This document shows positions 25,101 through 34,008 of a stretch of 64,000 nt of DNA, piece by piece. Every line of letters begins with the position of its first letter. Within the stretch, counting starts at the first letter, position 1. Source of the stretch: Reinekea forsetii (GTDB lineage Bacteria > Pseudomonadota > Gammaproteobacteria > Pseudomonadales > Natronospirillaceae); assembly GCF_002795845.1 (NCBI RefSeq), contig NZ_CP011797.1, positions 3,373,501 through 3,437,500 on the forward strand, written 5' to 3'. The translations under genes were made by a program, and so were the position numbers. The notes beneath the pieces are model-generated. The model worked only from the letters and a program-made list of their open reading frames with translations. It did no database searches and had not been told where the DNA came from.

Positions 25101-25150
25101 CTATCTGCTATCTGCTATCTGCTATCTGCTATCTGCTATCTGCTATCTGC
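25101..25150. repeat. Heptanucleotide tandem repeat (CTATCTG)7 in front of the repeat-protein gene
   Basis: Seven perfect copies of CTATCTG plus one base, lying 28-77 bases upstream of the start codon at 25073 (on the minus strand the unit reads CAGATAG). A possible promoter is beyond it (TATACT or TAATAC on the minus strand near 25153-25180), so the array would lie in the leader or between promoter and leader. Such simple repeats change length by slippage and can make expression phase-variable. Confidence 0.9.
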
Positions 25151-25255
25151 GACCGATTTTAGTATTACCAATGCAAAAAGTATAACTGTATTTAATTGAA
25201 GAATAAGAGACACCTAAAGACAGTCATTGAGGAGAACCGCATAATCCGAGATACA

Positions 25256-25753
25256 TTAGCCCTCAATGCGTTCCTGGTTGCTGCTCTGATTATATCCTCG
25301 ATGTTTACCGTGGCCACGACCGCCGATAGAGCCCGTTACGTCGCGCCGACCACCGCTCATCATCCCACCACGGTGCGCGTCGAGATAGGTTACCAGTTCC
25401 GCTGTTATCTCTGGTGCCAATAGGGTGTTCAGACGGTCGGTCAACACCTGAGTCTGGGCGCTGCGGCGGCTATCTCGGAGCGCTAACAGTTCAGCGCGGG
25501 TGGGTCGGGGGTCGGCCGCTCGCATAGCCTCCCTGTGCGTCTGCATCTGACTGCGCTGATCAGCCGAAAACGCGATAAGTAGGTCCAATACCTCGGCTTG
25601 CTGGCTTTCGGTTAGGTTCAATTGGCTAAAGATATAGCTCATCCGCTGCGCCGGATCGACAGCCCGGTTACCCATGGCAAAGGTGGCGACCGCGACGGTG
25701 GCTAGCGTGACGGTTATTAGGATGGTGCGGATATATTGCTTAAAGTGCATCAT
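25256..25753 (-). CDS. Spy/CpxP-like periplasmic LTxxQ protein
   Basis: A 165-residue exported protein. ATG 25753 follows AGGAGT and opens a signal peptide (ILITVTLATVAVATFA). The mature part is helical and contains LNLTESQQAEVLDLL, the LTxxQ motif of the Spy/CpxP chaperone family, with further helices rich in Gln and Arg. The C-terminal 35 residues are rich in Gly, Arg and His (HRGGMMSGGRR, GGRGHGKHRGY), unlike E. coli Spy, and could bind metal. It follows baeR-like and baeS-like genes on the same strand; Spy is the classical target of BaeSR in E. coli, so it is probably both regulated by and linked to that system. Confidence 0.8.
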   Translation of the reverse strand: MMHFKQYIRTILITVTLATVAVATFAMGNRAVDPAQRMSYIFSQLNLTESQQAEVLDLLIAFSADQRSQMQTHREAMRAADPRPTRAELLALRDSRRSAQTQVLTDRLNTLLAPEITAELVTYLDAHRGGMMSGGRRDVTGSIGGRGHGKHRGYNQSSNQERIEG

Positions 25754-25898
25754 GGTTATGACTCCTAGAGGAAAATGACCAAGCCCATTGCCTTGGTTGA
25801 GATCCATCTTCGCGCCACAAGGTGCATAAAAAATGGCAGAAATGTGCAATGACATAACCTTGACCTATGGCTACTGAAAAGTTGCGCGGCCAGTTCGA

Positions 25899-26588
25899 TT
25901 AGGGCCGGTCGAGCTCGGTTTGAAAGCGATAGCCGGCGCCATAGACGGAGTAGATATAGTCGTGTTCGGCGTTTAGGCCTAAGAGTTTCTTGCGCAATTT
26001 TTTAATATGGCTGTCGATGGTTCGGTCCGACACCACACGCCGATCGGTATAGATTCGATCGATAATCTTATCGCGCGAGAAGATCTGCTGCGGATGGCTC
26101 ATCAGCAGTTGCAGTAACTTTAGTTCGACCACCGTTAATTCGATACAGTTCGCTCCCAAACAAACCTGACTGCCCTGATCGGGAATATGGAGGCGAGGTG
26201 ATGCCTTCTCGCTGAGCGCCTGATGCTGCTGCGACCGGCGCATCACGGTCTTTACTCGGGCCACCAGCTCACGCAAACTAAACGGCTTGCAGAGGTAGTC
26301 ATCCGCGCCCAACTCCAGGCCGACCAGCCGATCGATTTCTTCGACCTTGGCCGTGGTGATAATTATCGGCACATCACCTTGCCGGCGCAGATCCCGACAC
26401 AGATCCAAGCCATCGCGCCCAGGCAACATCAAGTCGAGGATAACCAGGTCGGCCACATTGTCCGCCAACCAAGTGGCCATCTCATCGCCTCGGTTTAGAA
26501 CCGTCACCTCGAAGCCGTCTCGGAGCAAATAATCCCGTTCCAATTCGGCTAAATGACGTTCATCTTCAACAATTAATATATGACTCAT
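25899..26588 (-). CDS. baeR: BaeR-like OmpR-family response regulator
   Basis: A 229-residue response regulator: receiver domain (phosphorylated D52 in LVILDLMLPGRDG, Lys in DDYLCKPFSLREL) and a winged-helix DNA-binding domain (VVELKLLQLLMSHPQ, RTIDSHIKKLRKKL, YSVYGAGYRF). The stretch TAKVEEIDRLVGLELGADDY and RRVVSDRTIDSHIKKLR match E. coli BaeR strongly. BaeR controls envelope-stress genes such as spy and multidrug exporters. The start overlaps the sensor kinase stop (ATGA). Gene order is kinase, regulator, Spy-like gene. Confidence 0.87.
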   Translation of the reverse strand: MSHILIVEDERHLAELERDYLLRDGFEVTVLNRGDEMATWLADNVADLVILDLMLPGRDGLDLCRDLRRQGDVPIIITTAKVEEIDRLVGLELGADDYLCKPFSLRELVARVKTVMRRSQQHQALSEKASPRLHIPDQGSQVCLGANCIELTVVELKLLQLLMSHPQQIFSRDKIIDRIYTDRRVVSDRTIDSHIKKLRKKLLGLNAEHDYIYSVYGAGYRFQTELDRP

Positions 26589-28069
26589 CTGCCGTGCTCC
26601 GGCACCGCGGGAAACCGGATAACCAGACGTAAACCGCCTAAACGGCCCGATGTCGCCTCGATACTGGCAGCGTGTGCCTCGATAATATTTTTAACGATGG
26701 CCAGACCCAGGCCGGACCCCCCACTGGCCCGACTGCGCGAGGCATCTACGCGATAGAGTCGATCGAACAGCTTGCTGAGATCTTCCGGGCCAACGCCTGG
26801 ACTGGAATCTTCCCAGCTCAGCTCACTCTGGCCAGCGACGCTCACCAGTCGGACGCGCAGCTGACCGGGTTGGTCTGGGGTCCCGTCGGTATAACGCAGC
26901 GTGTTCTGCAGCAGATTGGTTAATAGCTGCACCAGACGCTTATCATCGCCGTGCACCCAGATGGGTTGGTCGGGCACTTGCCAGTCCAGTTCAATGTGCG
27001 CCTGCTCAAAGTTGGTTTGATATTGGCTGATGGTTTCAACCATTAACTCGGCCAGATCGATTACCTCGAAGCGGTAATTGAGCGTACCGGAATCCGACTG
27101 AGAGAGCTGATGTAAATCATTAATGAGTCGATTCAATCGCTCCGAATGTCCGTGCAAAGTGGTCAACCAGGCGGCATCTATCTGACGCACGCCATCCTGA
27201 GCCGCTTCGATATCCGCCATCAGGACCGCCACCGGCGTGCGCAACTCGTGGGCGATATCACTGACCCACTGTTGCCGGTCCTGATGATTTTGTTCGAGCA
27301 CCACCGCCAGCCGATTGAATTGCCCGGCCAATTGCCCGAGCTCATCATGCCGATCGGCATCGACTGAGACCGTCAAATCGCCATCGGCCATCTGCCGCAA
27401 AGCCCGGTTTAGGCGTCGAATCGGCTTCACCAGCCAGCCGGAAAAGGGTAAGGCGAACAAGGCTGCAAAGGTGATGGCGAGTAGGCCAATGACCACGACC
27501 TGTCCCTTTAAACGGGACCTAAATAACCGATCAAATTGGGCGTCTACTCGGGCGGTTGGCTGAAACCCCAGACGGCCGACCAATTGCCCGGTCAGCGGTG
27601 ATTCAATATCGAGCCAGAGGGTGTTTTCCGTTCCATTGCCACGCCCCAATATCGGTCGATTCTGTGCATCCTGAATACGCAGCCGGCCCAGGTAGTCACT
27701 GTGGGGAGGTGGATTCGAATGTCCGTTGCCGTTTTCCGGCTCTGAATTGCTCCCTGGAGGTTCTGTATTCAGGCGCAGTCGGTTATTGGAGCGACCCATG
27801 CGCTTGAGTTCGGCTGACGAAAAGGACTGACGCAAGACAGACATCCAGCTTGCCGAATCCTCTCGTAACCAATCCCAATTGCCCTGTACGTCATAGCGGG
27901 TGGCGATTGTATCGATCAGCACCGCCAGCTTTCTCGACTCCTGCTGCGCCACATAGGATGAAAAACTGTGACTGAAGGTCACCGCATTGAGCGTTAACAG
28001 AGCGGCCACCATCACGGCATTGGCCAAGACCAGTAGAATAAAAAGCTTGGTACGAATCGACACAAACAT
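26585..28069 (-). CDS. baeS: BaeS-like sensor histidine kinase
   Basis: A 494-residue inner-membrane kinase. TM1 is at about residues 8-30, a periplasmic sensor region reaches to about 188 and includes a polar Asn/Pro/Gly-rich insertion (about 100-125), TM2 is at about 190-210, then a HAMP linker, the HisKA domain with H274 in DIAHELRTPVAV, and the ATPase domain (NLLQNTLRYT, DSSPGVGPEDL, GGSGLGLAIVKNII). It should sense envelope disturbance and phosphorylate the BaeR-like partner, which is coupled by an ATGA overlap. Confidence 0.87.
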   Translation of the reverse strand: MFVSIRTKLFILLVLANAVMVAALLTLNAVTFSHSFSSYVAQQESRKLAVLIDTIATRYDVQGNWDWLREDSASWMSVLRQSFSSAELKRMGRSNNRLRLNTEPPGSNSEPENGNGHSNPPPHSDYLGRLRIQDAQNRPILGRGNGTENTLWLDIESPLTGQLVGRLGFQPTARVDAQFDRLFRSRLKGQVVVIGLLAITFAALFALPFSGWLVKPIRRLNRALRQMADGDLTVSVDADRHDELGQLAGQFNRLAVVLEQNHQDRQQWVSDIAHELRTPVAVLMADIEAAQDGVRQIDAAWLTTLHGHSERLNRLINDLHQLSQSDSGTLNYRFEVIDLAELMVETISQYQTNFEQAHIELDWQVPDQPIWVHGDDKRLVQLLTNLLQNTLRYTDGTPDQPGQLRVRLVSVAGQSELSWEDSSPGVGPEDLSKLFDRLYRVDASRSRASGGSGLGLAIVKNIIEAHAASIEATSGRLGGLRLVIRFPAVPEHGR

Positions 28070-28234
28070 AAAACCTCATACACCTATCGAGTTGCCTAAG
28101 AGTAACAGCCAAATGTGCAAAGAAAGTGCATCCTGAATGACCTTTTTTGCAGACACGCATTGACCCAATGCTCGGGTATTATCGTATATAGCACTTAAAT
28201 ATTCCGCATATACCCCAGCCCAGAGATTCAGACT

Positions 28235-29131
28235 ATGTTCGATAAATTGCTCGATCTCAGTATCGCTTATTCCTTTGACCAAACTGGCTACCACCGGCAC
28301 GCTCGCCATTTTTCGGAATTGAATGCGGCCAAGTTTGCCGGTAAACATTTCCTAGTGACCGGCGGCAGCCGGGGCATTGGCGGCGCAGTTACCAAGGCCC
28401 TGCTGGCCATGGGCGCAGAGGTCACGGTAACCGCCCGGACACGACAGGATTTCGAGCAAAACTTCGCAGGCCAAACGCAGGTCAGCTTCCAGCCGTTGGA
28501 TTTGAGTGATTTTAAGGCTATCCAAACCCTGCCGCTAGGCCACTACGATGGTCTGGTCTTAAACGCAGGCGGAATGCCCAGTACGCCGACTCTGGTGGAT
28601 GGTCAATTCGATACGATCTTTGGGGCGCAGGTGGTCGGCCATTACCTACTCTTGAACCGCCTGATCGAGGAGGATCGTTTGCAGCCAGGCGCACCGGTTC
28701 ATTGGGTCGCCAGTGGCGGGATGTACCTACATAAACTGCAATTGGACGACCTGGGTTGGCAAAGCAGGACCTACGACAAGGTCAACAGTTACGCCAACGC
28801 CAAACGAGCCCAAGTAGTTTTGAACGGACTCCTGGCACAGCGTTGTAAAAATCTGGTGTTTTCGTGCTCCCATCCTGGTTGGGTCGGCACGGATGCATTG
28901 GCCGAAGCCTTGCCAGGTTTCACCAATCGCATGGGCAAACGCTTACGCACGGCAGAACAGGGTGCCGACACCATTCTTTGGTGCCTCGAACAGGGTCAAC
29001 AATTGAAATCTGGCCTGTTTTGGTTTGACCGACAACCGCGCGGAACGCGAGTCTTTTTTTGGACCAAAGAAAGTGACGCCGATCGCTTCGCCCTATTGGC
29101 CATGCTTGAGGCCGTCAAGGCGCGCTACTAG
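28235..29131 (+). CDS. SDR-family oxidoreductase, DHRS12-like
   Basis: A 298-residue short-chain dehydrogenase. The nucleotide motif is LVTGGSRGIGGAV near residues 41-53, the conserved NAG is in LVLNAGGMPS, and the active-site Ser/Tyr region is VASGGMYLHKLQ with YANAKRAQV as the YxxxK site. The N-terminal extension (LDLSIAYSFDQTGYHRHARHF) is a feature of the DHRS12 branch. The substrate is unknown. The gene is divergent from baeS and its stop overlaps the cheW stop by four bases. Confidence 0.85.
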   Translation: MFDKLLDLSIAYSFDQTGYHRHARHFSELNAAKFAGKHFLVTGGSRGIGGAVTKALLAMGAEVTVTARTRQDFEQNFAGQTQVSFQPLDLSDFKAIQTLPLGHYDGLVLNAGGMPSTPTLVDGQFDTIFGAQVVGHYLLLNRLIEEDRLQPGAPVHWVASGGMYLHKLQLDDLGWQSRTYDKVNSYANAKRAQVVLNGLLAQRCKNLVFSCSHPGWVGTDALAEALPGFTNRMGKRLRTAEQGADTILWCLEQGQQLKSGLFWFDRQPRGTRVFFWTKESDADRFALLAMLEAVKARY

Positions 29132-29571
29132 CTCGACTCGATAATAGCGCTGACGTCGGTAAACCGGGCCATCAGTTGCTCTAGGGCAGATGGACTGATT
29201 AGCTGGTAGAGCCTGTCGTCGCGGCTTGTGGTTCCTTGAATATAGCCACCGGCCATGTCGATATCGATCTGCTCCTCGGTAAAATACTGCACCCCTTCAA
29301 TCCGATCCACCGCCAGCCCGACTCGGCTGTCGGGGAAGTCCAGGACCAGCATAAAGCTTGGTTGCGCAATACAACCAAGTCCACTCATCGTCAGCACATC
29401 CATTACCGCCAGCGTCTCTCCGCGCAGATTGATCAGTCCCATCACACCCAAGGCTTTACTCGGCACCGGATTTAGGGGTTGCCAGGGCACAACTTCTTTA
29501 ATCAATGTTGCCGGAAATGCCACCGGTTGCGCATTTAATTGAACCACGACCCACATCTGCGTGGTGTCCAT
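29128..29571 (-). CDS. CheW-like chemotaxis coupling protein
   Basis: A 147-residue CheW-domain protein (WVVVQLNAQPVAFPATLIKEVVPWQPLNPVP, MGLINLRGETLAVMDV, GLAVDRIEGVQYFTEEQIDI). CheW proteins link chemoreceptors to the kinase CheA. No other chemotaxis gene is in the window. ATG 29571 is preferred because GGAG stands before it. The gene is divergent from the GAF-ATPase gene 140 bases away, so both might serve one signalling array (inference). Confidence 0.88.
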   Translation of the reverse strand: MDTTQMWVVVQLNAQPVAFPATLIKEVVPWQPLNPVPSKALGVMGLINLRGETLAVMDVLTMSGLGCIAQPSFMLVLDFPDSRVGLAVDRIEGVQYFTEEQIDIDMAGGYIQGTTSRDDRLYQLISPSALEQLMARFTDVSAIIESS

Positions 29572-29711
29572 TGGGCGTCTCCTCACCGCGGCTATTACTC
29601 TTCAGGTTAGTGTGCAACCAGCCTGCACGCAAATGGCCCTCAGGGTGAAAATCCTAAAAGACTGCTAAGCTTTGAATGAATCCTTTAGTCGGCTAGCCGC
29701 GTGAAAATACT

Positions 29712-30914
29712 ATGTCCAGCTTAGAGCATTTAAATACGGCTTTTGAGAAATTAGCCTGCGCCGAAAACCTCGATGATCTGCTCCGGCGTGCGGTTATGGC
29801 CCTGCAAGACCCATTGGGTTTTGACCGCGCAGGCATCCTCTTGTATGACTCGACCCGGCACCAACAGGTAGGCACTTGGGGCACCGATGCACAGGGCCAA
29901 GTGCGCAATGAACGGGGCTTTTACGCCCCCGTTAGCGCCGATCAAATTGTCCATCCCGAGGCAGAACGGATCCGTTATTGTGACAACGTCATGCTGCAAG
30001 ATCTGGGTGCAGCTGTCGCCACAGGCTGGCAGCTGCAAGCGGCAATTTTTTCCGGTGATAGTCTTTTGGGTTGGATCTATGTCGACAATTTAGTCAGCCA
30101 ATTGCCGATCGCCGCCGACCAGTGTGCAATGGCTCGTACCTATGCCAACGTCCTCGGACAACTTGTCAGACGCAATCAAACGGAGGACACCCTGATCGAG
30201 GGGCAGATGGTCAGTAACCGTAAAATGGTCTTATTGGCCGAGCAATTGGCCGGCCTGGTGCCAATGAGTGCTCGCTCGATAGGCAACCTGATTAATTTTA
30301 TGGCTCTGCTATCGACCGATCAATTCAGTGGCGAGAATCAAGCGCTACTGAGCTCGGCACGCAAGTCCGCCGATCAATTGGCGCGCATTTACCGCCATTT
30401 TGAGGAAAGGGTGCACGACGCGACCGATAGCGACTGCCAAAACCTGCCGGCATCGGTGGTCCAGGCATACTGGCAGCGACAATTTACCGACCTGTTTGGC
30501 ACTAGTTCACATCAGCTAGAGGTTACGGCGGATGATGCCCAGGCGATTATTGGCCTACCCTTGATCCTGTTCACCCAACTGGTTAAGGAACTGGTAACCA
30601 ATGCTCTGATTCACGGCTTGGAGGCCTGTAGCGCTGGACGGACCCTGGTTAGGCTCAAACAGACCACCAAGGTGCTGATCGTAACGGTCGAAGATTCTGG
30701 GCCGGGTCTCGATCAGGACCAATATGTCGAAGTTCTCAAACTCTTCGTTACCTCCAAGCCCTATGAATACCTGGGCTCCGGACTCAGTGTGGTACAGCAT
30801 TATGTTGAGCGCTGGTTTAACGGACAGCTCGATTTGGGCCCCTCGCAACTGGGCGGCCTCTGCTGTACCCTTACCATCCCAATTCCGATACCCGTAACAG
30901 CACCGGTACCCTGA
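29712..30914 (+). CDS. GAF plus HATPase protein lacking a recognisable phospho-histidine
   Basis: A 400-residue soluble protein. Residues about 10-155 are a GAF domain (EKLACAENLDDLLRRAV, GWIYVDNLV). A helical region follows (about 165-235). Residues about 285-392 are a histidine-kinase ATPase domain with the N box KELVTNALIHG, G1 box EDSGPGL and G2 box GSGLSV. The helical region sits where a kinase has its H box, but the sequence there (LAEQLAGLVPMSARSIGNLI) has no histidine. It may be a pseudokinase, or use another phosphorylation site. The start ATG 29712 has no strong ribosome site. Confidence 0.8.
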   Translation: MSSLEHLNTAFEKLACAENLDDLLRRAVMALQDPLGFDRAGILLYDSTRHQQVGTWGTDAQGQVRNERGFYAPVSADQIVHPEAERIRYCDNVMLQDLGAAVATGWQLQAAIFSGDSLLGWIYVDNLVSQLPIAADQCAMARTYANVLGQLVRRNQTEDTLIEGQMVSNRKMVLLAEQLAGLVPMSARSIGNLINFMALLSTDQFSGENQALLSSARKSADQLARIYRHFEERVHDATDSDCQNLPASVVQAYWQRQFTDLFGTSSHQLEVTADDAQAIIGLPLILFTQLVKELVTNALIHGLEACSAGRTLVRLKQTTKVLIVTVEDSGPGLDQDQYVEVLKLFVTSKPYEYLGSGLSVVQHYVERWFNGQLDLGPSQLGGLCCTLTIPIPIPVTAPVP

Positions 30915-31056
30915 CAGTAGGCCCAGAAACGCTATAGCACTCAACACATTTGATGAGTTTCCTGTGCCGCGTTCAGCGCTACCCTCGATGAAGCAGCGGT
31001 GCATGGATGCACCCAATTAACGGTGCCCAGCGTTACACCTGACTAGCGAGTTTGTG

Positions 31057-33003
31057 ATGACAGATCTCCTGTTCCAACCCTCACCAGAGCAAATTGAAGC
31101 CAATCAATTGACTTCCTTTGCCCGCCAACTCACTCACAGCAGTGGGCAGTCCTTTGCCAGCTATCAGGAGCTGCATCACTACAGCGTAACCGAGCTGGCG
31201 GCATTTTGGGCGGAGGTCTGGCGTTTCGGCCAGGTTCGCGGCGAGATGGGCGACCGCGTACTGACCGATCAGTCGATGCCGGGGGTTGAATGGTTCCCTG
31301 AGGCGCGCTTAAATTTTGCCGAGAATCTGTTAGCCGCCGGTAAGCCGGAGCACAGCGCATTGATTGCCTGCAGTGAATCTCGACCTGAGATCCGTCTGAG
31401 TTACCGTGAGCTGACCGACCAAACCCTGCAGCTGGCGGCTTTCCTAAAGCAAGACTGCAATCTACAACCCGGCGATCGGGTGGTCGCCTATCTCGGCAAT
31501 ACTCCTGAGGCCTTGATCGGCATGTTGGCGACCGCCTACCTCGGTGCCATCTGGGCATCGGCTTCGCCAGACTTTGGCTTTGAGGGCGCATGCGATCGCT
31601 TTAGCCAAATCGAACCGAAGGTGATGCTGGCCGGTAATGGCTACCAATATGGCGGTAAAACCTATGAGCGCCATGAGGTGGTCGCACAGCTGCGCAGCGC
31701 GATACCGTCGGTGACACACCTGATCAACGTCGCCGTGCTACCCGATGCGCCCGCACTGGCCAACAGCGTCGACTTTGCCAGCCTGGTGCAGGGTGATCGC
31801 GCCGTACCTGAGTTACACCGCTGGCCCTTTAATCAGCCCCTGTACATTCTCTTTTCCTCCGGTACCACCGGCAAACCCAAGTGCATCGTGCACGGCGCGG
31901 GCGGTACCCTGCTGCAACATATCAAAGAATTTCGTCTGCACGCCGATCTGTCCGCCGATTCGGTCTTCTTTTACTTCACCACCACCGGCTGGATGATGTG
32001 GAATTGGTTGGCCTCGGGCTTGAGCACCGGTGCGACCCTGGTACTCTATGATGGCAATCCGATGTACCCGGGGCCGACGGTTCTTTGGCAGTTAGCGGCC
32101 CGGCATGGCTTTACGCACTTCGGTACCAGCGCCAAATTTTTGGCGGCCTGTCGCAGCCAACAGTTGAGCACCGACGATCTCGATCTCAGTGCCCTGCGCA
32201 CCGTGTTCTCCACCGGTTCGCCGCTGGCACCAGAAGACTTTGACTGGGTATACCAAGCCATCAAGCAAGACTTGATGCTGCATTCAATTTCCGGTGGCAC
32301 CGATATAGTATCCTGCTTTGTCGGCGGCAATCCTTGGCAGCCGGTTCGGCGCGGCAAGATCCAGGCGGCCAACCTGGGTATGGCGATTGAGTCGTGGAAC
32401 GATGAGGGCAAGGCGGTTATCGATCAACGCGGAGAGCTGGTGTGCACCGCGCCGGCCCCCTGCATGCCATTGGGATTTTGGCAGGACGATCAAAATCGTC
32501 GCTATCATGCCGCCTATTTCGAACGCTTTCCCGGCGTTTGGGCACAGGGTGACTTCTGCAGTATCGATGAGCAGGGTCAGGTGGTGATTTTGGGCCGCAG
32601 TGATACCACGCTGAATCCAGGTGGGGTGCGCATCGGCACGGCCGAAATCTACCGCCAGGTAGATGGCTTGACCGAAATAGCCGACTCGTTGGTCGTTGGC
32701 CGCGCCACGACAGACGATGTCGAGGTGGTGCTCTTTGTTGAGCTAGCGCCTACTATTGTGCTCGACGATGGGCTGCGTCAGCGCATCCGTCAGGCGATTC
32801 GCAGCAACACCACGCCGCGCCACGTGCCCAGCCATATCCTCGAGGTCGCGGCCATTCCCTATACCCGGTCTGGCAAAAAAGTCGAATTGGCGGTGACCCA
32901 AATACTGCGCGGCGAGGCACCGCAAAACCTCTCGGCACTGGCCAATGCCGAGTGCTTGGAGCAGTATCGCCTTTGGGCCGAGCATTTGAATAAGGGCAGC
33001 TAA
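31057..33003 (+). CDS. Acetoacetyl-CoA synthetase
   Basis: A 648-residue adenylate-forming ligase that makes acetoacetyl-CoA from acetoacetate, CoA and ATP. The length and the N-terminal region (RQLTHSSGQSFASYQELHHYSVTELAAFWAEVWRF) are typical for the acetoacetyl-CoA ligase branch. The AMP-binding motif FSSGTTGKPKCIVHG, TTTGWMMWNW, SGGTDIVSCFVGG and the C-terminal lysine region YTRSGKKVELAV are intact. An upstream GTG joins the ATG; the ATG is chosen. It permits use of ketone bodies or polyhydroxybutyrate breakdown products. Confidence 0.92.
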   Translation: MTDLLFQPSPEQIEANQLTSFARQLTHSSGQSFASYQELHHYSVTELAAFWAEVWRFGQVRGEMGDRVLTDQSMPGVEWFPEARLNFAENLLAAGKPEHSALIACSESRPEIRLSYRELTDQTLQLAAFLKQDCNLQPGDRVVAYLGNTPEALIGMLATAYLGAIWASASPDFGFEGACDRFSQIEPKVMLAGNGYQYGGKTYERHEVVAQLRSAIPSVTHLINVAVLPDAPALANSVDFASLVQGDRAVPELHRWPFNQPLYILFSSGTTGKPKCIVHGAGGTLLQHIKEFRLHADLSADSVFFYFTTTGWMMWNWLASGLSTGATLVLYDGNPMYPGPTVLWQLAARHGFTHFGTSAKFLAACRSQQLSTDDLDLSALRTVFSTGSPLAPEDFDWVYQAIKQDLMLHSISGGTDIVSCFVGGNPWQPVRRGKIQAANLGMAIESWNDEGKAVIDQRGELVCTAPAPCMPLGFWQDDQNRRYHAAYFERFPGVWAQGDFCSIDEQGQVVILGRSDTTLNPGGVRIGTAEIYRQVDGLTEIADSLVVGRATTDDVEVVLFVELAPTIVLDDGLRQRIRQAIRSNTTPRHVPSHILEVAAIPYTRSGKKVELAVTQILRGEAPQNLSALANAECLEQYRLWAEHLNKGS

Positions 33004-33084
33004 AAGGCATGCTCGGGGTCGGCGAGATGATATTTCGCCGGCAGCCGGCACCGCGCTCTGGTAAACTGACAACTCAGCCCCTAG

Positions 33085-33510
33085 ATGAACAATAGTGTGT
33101 TATTGATTACGGCAAATATCGCTCTCGGCGACGATGAAATAGAACTGAACGCCATTCGGGCGCAAGGCGCGGGCGGGCAAAACGTCAACAAGGTTTCCAG
33201 CGCCATTCACCTGCGCTTTGATATCCAAGCATCCTCCCTTCCAGAGTTCTATAAGGCGCGCTTGCTGGCGCTGAACGACAGTCGGATCACCAGCGAGGGC
33301 GTTTTGGTAATCAAGTCCCAGACCTTTCGCACCCAAGAAAAAAACCGCGCCGAAGCCCTCAGTCGGTTGCAGCAGCTGATTCAAGGTGCTGGCGTCGTGC
33401 AAAAGGCGCGTCGTGCCACCAAACCGACGCGCGGCTCCCAACGTCGGCGCATGGACAGCAAAACCCAAAACGGCAAGACCAAGGCGCTGCGCGGCCGGGT
33501 TCAGGACTGA
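33085..33510 (+). CDS. arfB: Alternative ribosome-rescue factor ArfB (peptidyl-tRNA hydrolase)
   Basis: A 141-residue protein with the catalytic GGQ (G30-G31-Q32) in RAQGAGGQNVNKVSSAIHLRF and a basic disordered C-terminal tail (RRATKPTRGSQRRRMDSKTQ) that enters the empty mRNA channel of stalled ribosomes. This is the ArfB/YaeJ arrangement: a class I release-factor domain 3 plus tail, no codon-recognition domain. It frees ribosomes stalled at the end of broken mRNAs. The length is typical. The stop lies 3 bases from the convergent DUF1456 stop. Confidence 0.93.
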   Translation: MNNSVLLITANIALGDDEIELNAIRAQGAGGQNVNKVSSAIHLRFDIQASSLPEFYKARLLALNDSRITSEGVLVIKSQTFRTQEKNRAEALSRLQQLIQGAGVVQKARRATKPTRGSQRRRMDSKTQNGKTKALRGRVQD

Positions 33511-33513
33511 GCT

Positions 33514-33981
33514 TCAGGGCTGGGGTTTATGATGCTTGTGCAATAGCGCCTGAAGGAAATTGCGCAGTATCTGGTCTTGGCACTCGCGATACAGTACATG
33601 GGTCGGTTTGCGGAAAAAAGCCGATAGCTCAGACTTGCCGAGGCGGAAGTTGGTTTCCTGCAGCAGGGCCAGTATGTCGGTCGAAGTCAGATTAAGCGCG
33701 ATTTTCAGTTTTCGGAAGATAATATTATTGGTCAAGCGCGTTTCGGCCACGGGCTCCTCGCCCTCTTTCTTGCCGCGATGCTCAATAATAAAACCGTTCA
33801 GAAAGCGTGCGAGCTTGAGATCGGTACATTTCTGAAAATCCGGATCCTCATCTTTTTTCAACCATTGGCTGACGTCGGCGCGAGTCGCCTCCAGACCACC
33901 GGCGGCAAACAGGGCAATCATCTTCTTATCGGTCAGGCTAAAAATATAGCGTATTCGACGTAGTACATCGTTATTGGTCAT
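33514..33981 (-). CDS. DUF1456 (YehS-like) protein
   Basis: A 155-residue protein made of two DUF1456 repeats: MTNNDVLRRIRYIFSLTDKKMI with VSQWLKKDEDPDF, then LTNNIIFRKLKIALNLTSTDI with LSAFFRKPTH. The function is unknown; the fold is a helical repeat. ATG 33981 gives the conserved start MTNND; the frame extends six codons further. The gene is 27 bases downstream of yejK, on the same strand, so they are probably transcribed together. Confidence 0.88.
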   Translation of the reverse strand: MTNNDVLRRIRYIFSLTDKKMIALFAAGGLEATRADVSQWLKKDEDPDFQKCTDLKLARFLNGFIIEHRGKKEGEEPVAETRLTNNIIFRKLKIALNLTSTDILALLQETNFRLGKSELSAFFRKPTHVLYRECQDQILRNFLQALLHKHHKPQP

Positions 33982-34008
33982 AGTCGCTCTCGTGCACAAT
34001 GGGTTGAG

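Noticed and set aside
25196..25423. 75-codon plus-strand frame upstream of and overlapping the Spy-like gene
   Set aside because: No ribosome site, and most of it is antisense to the Spy-like coding region.
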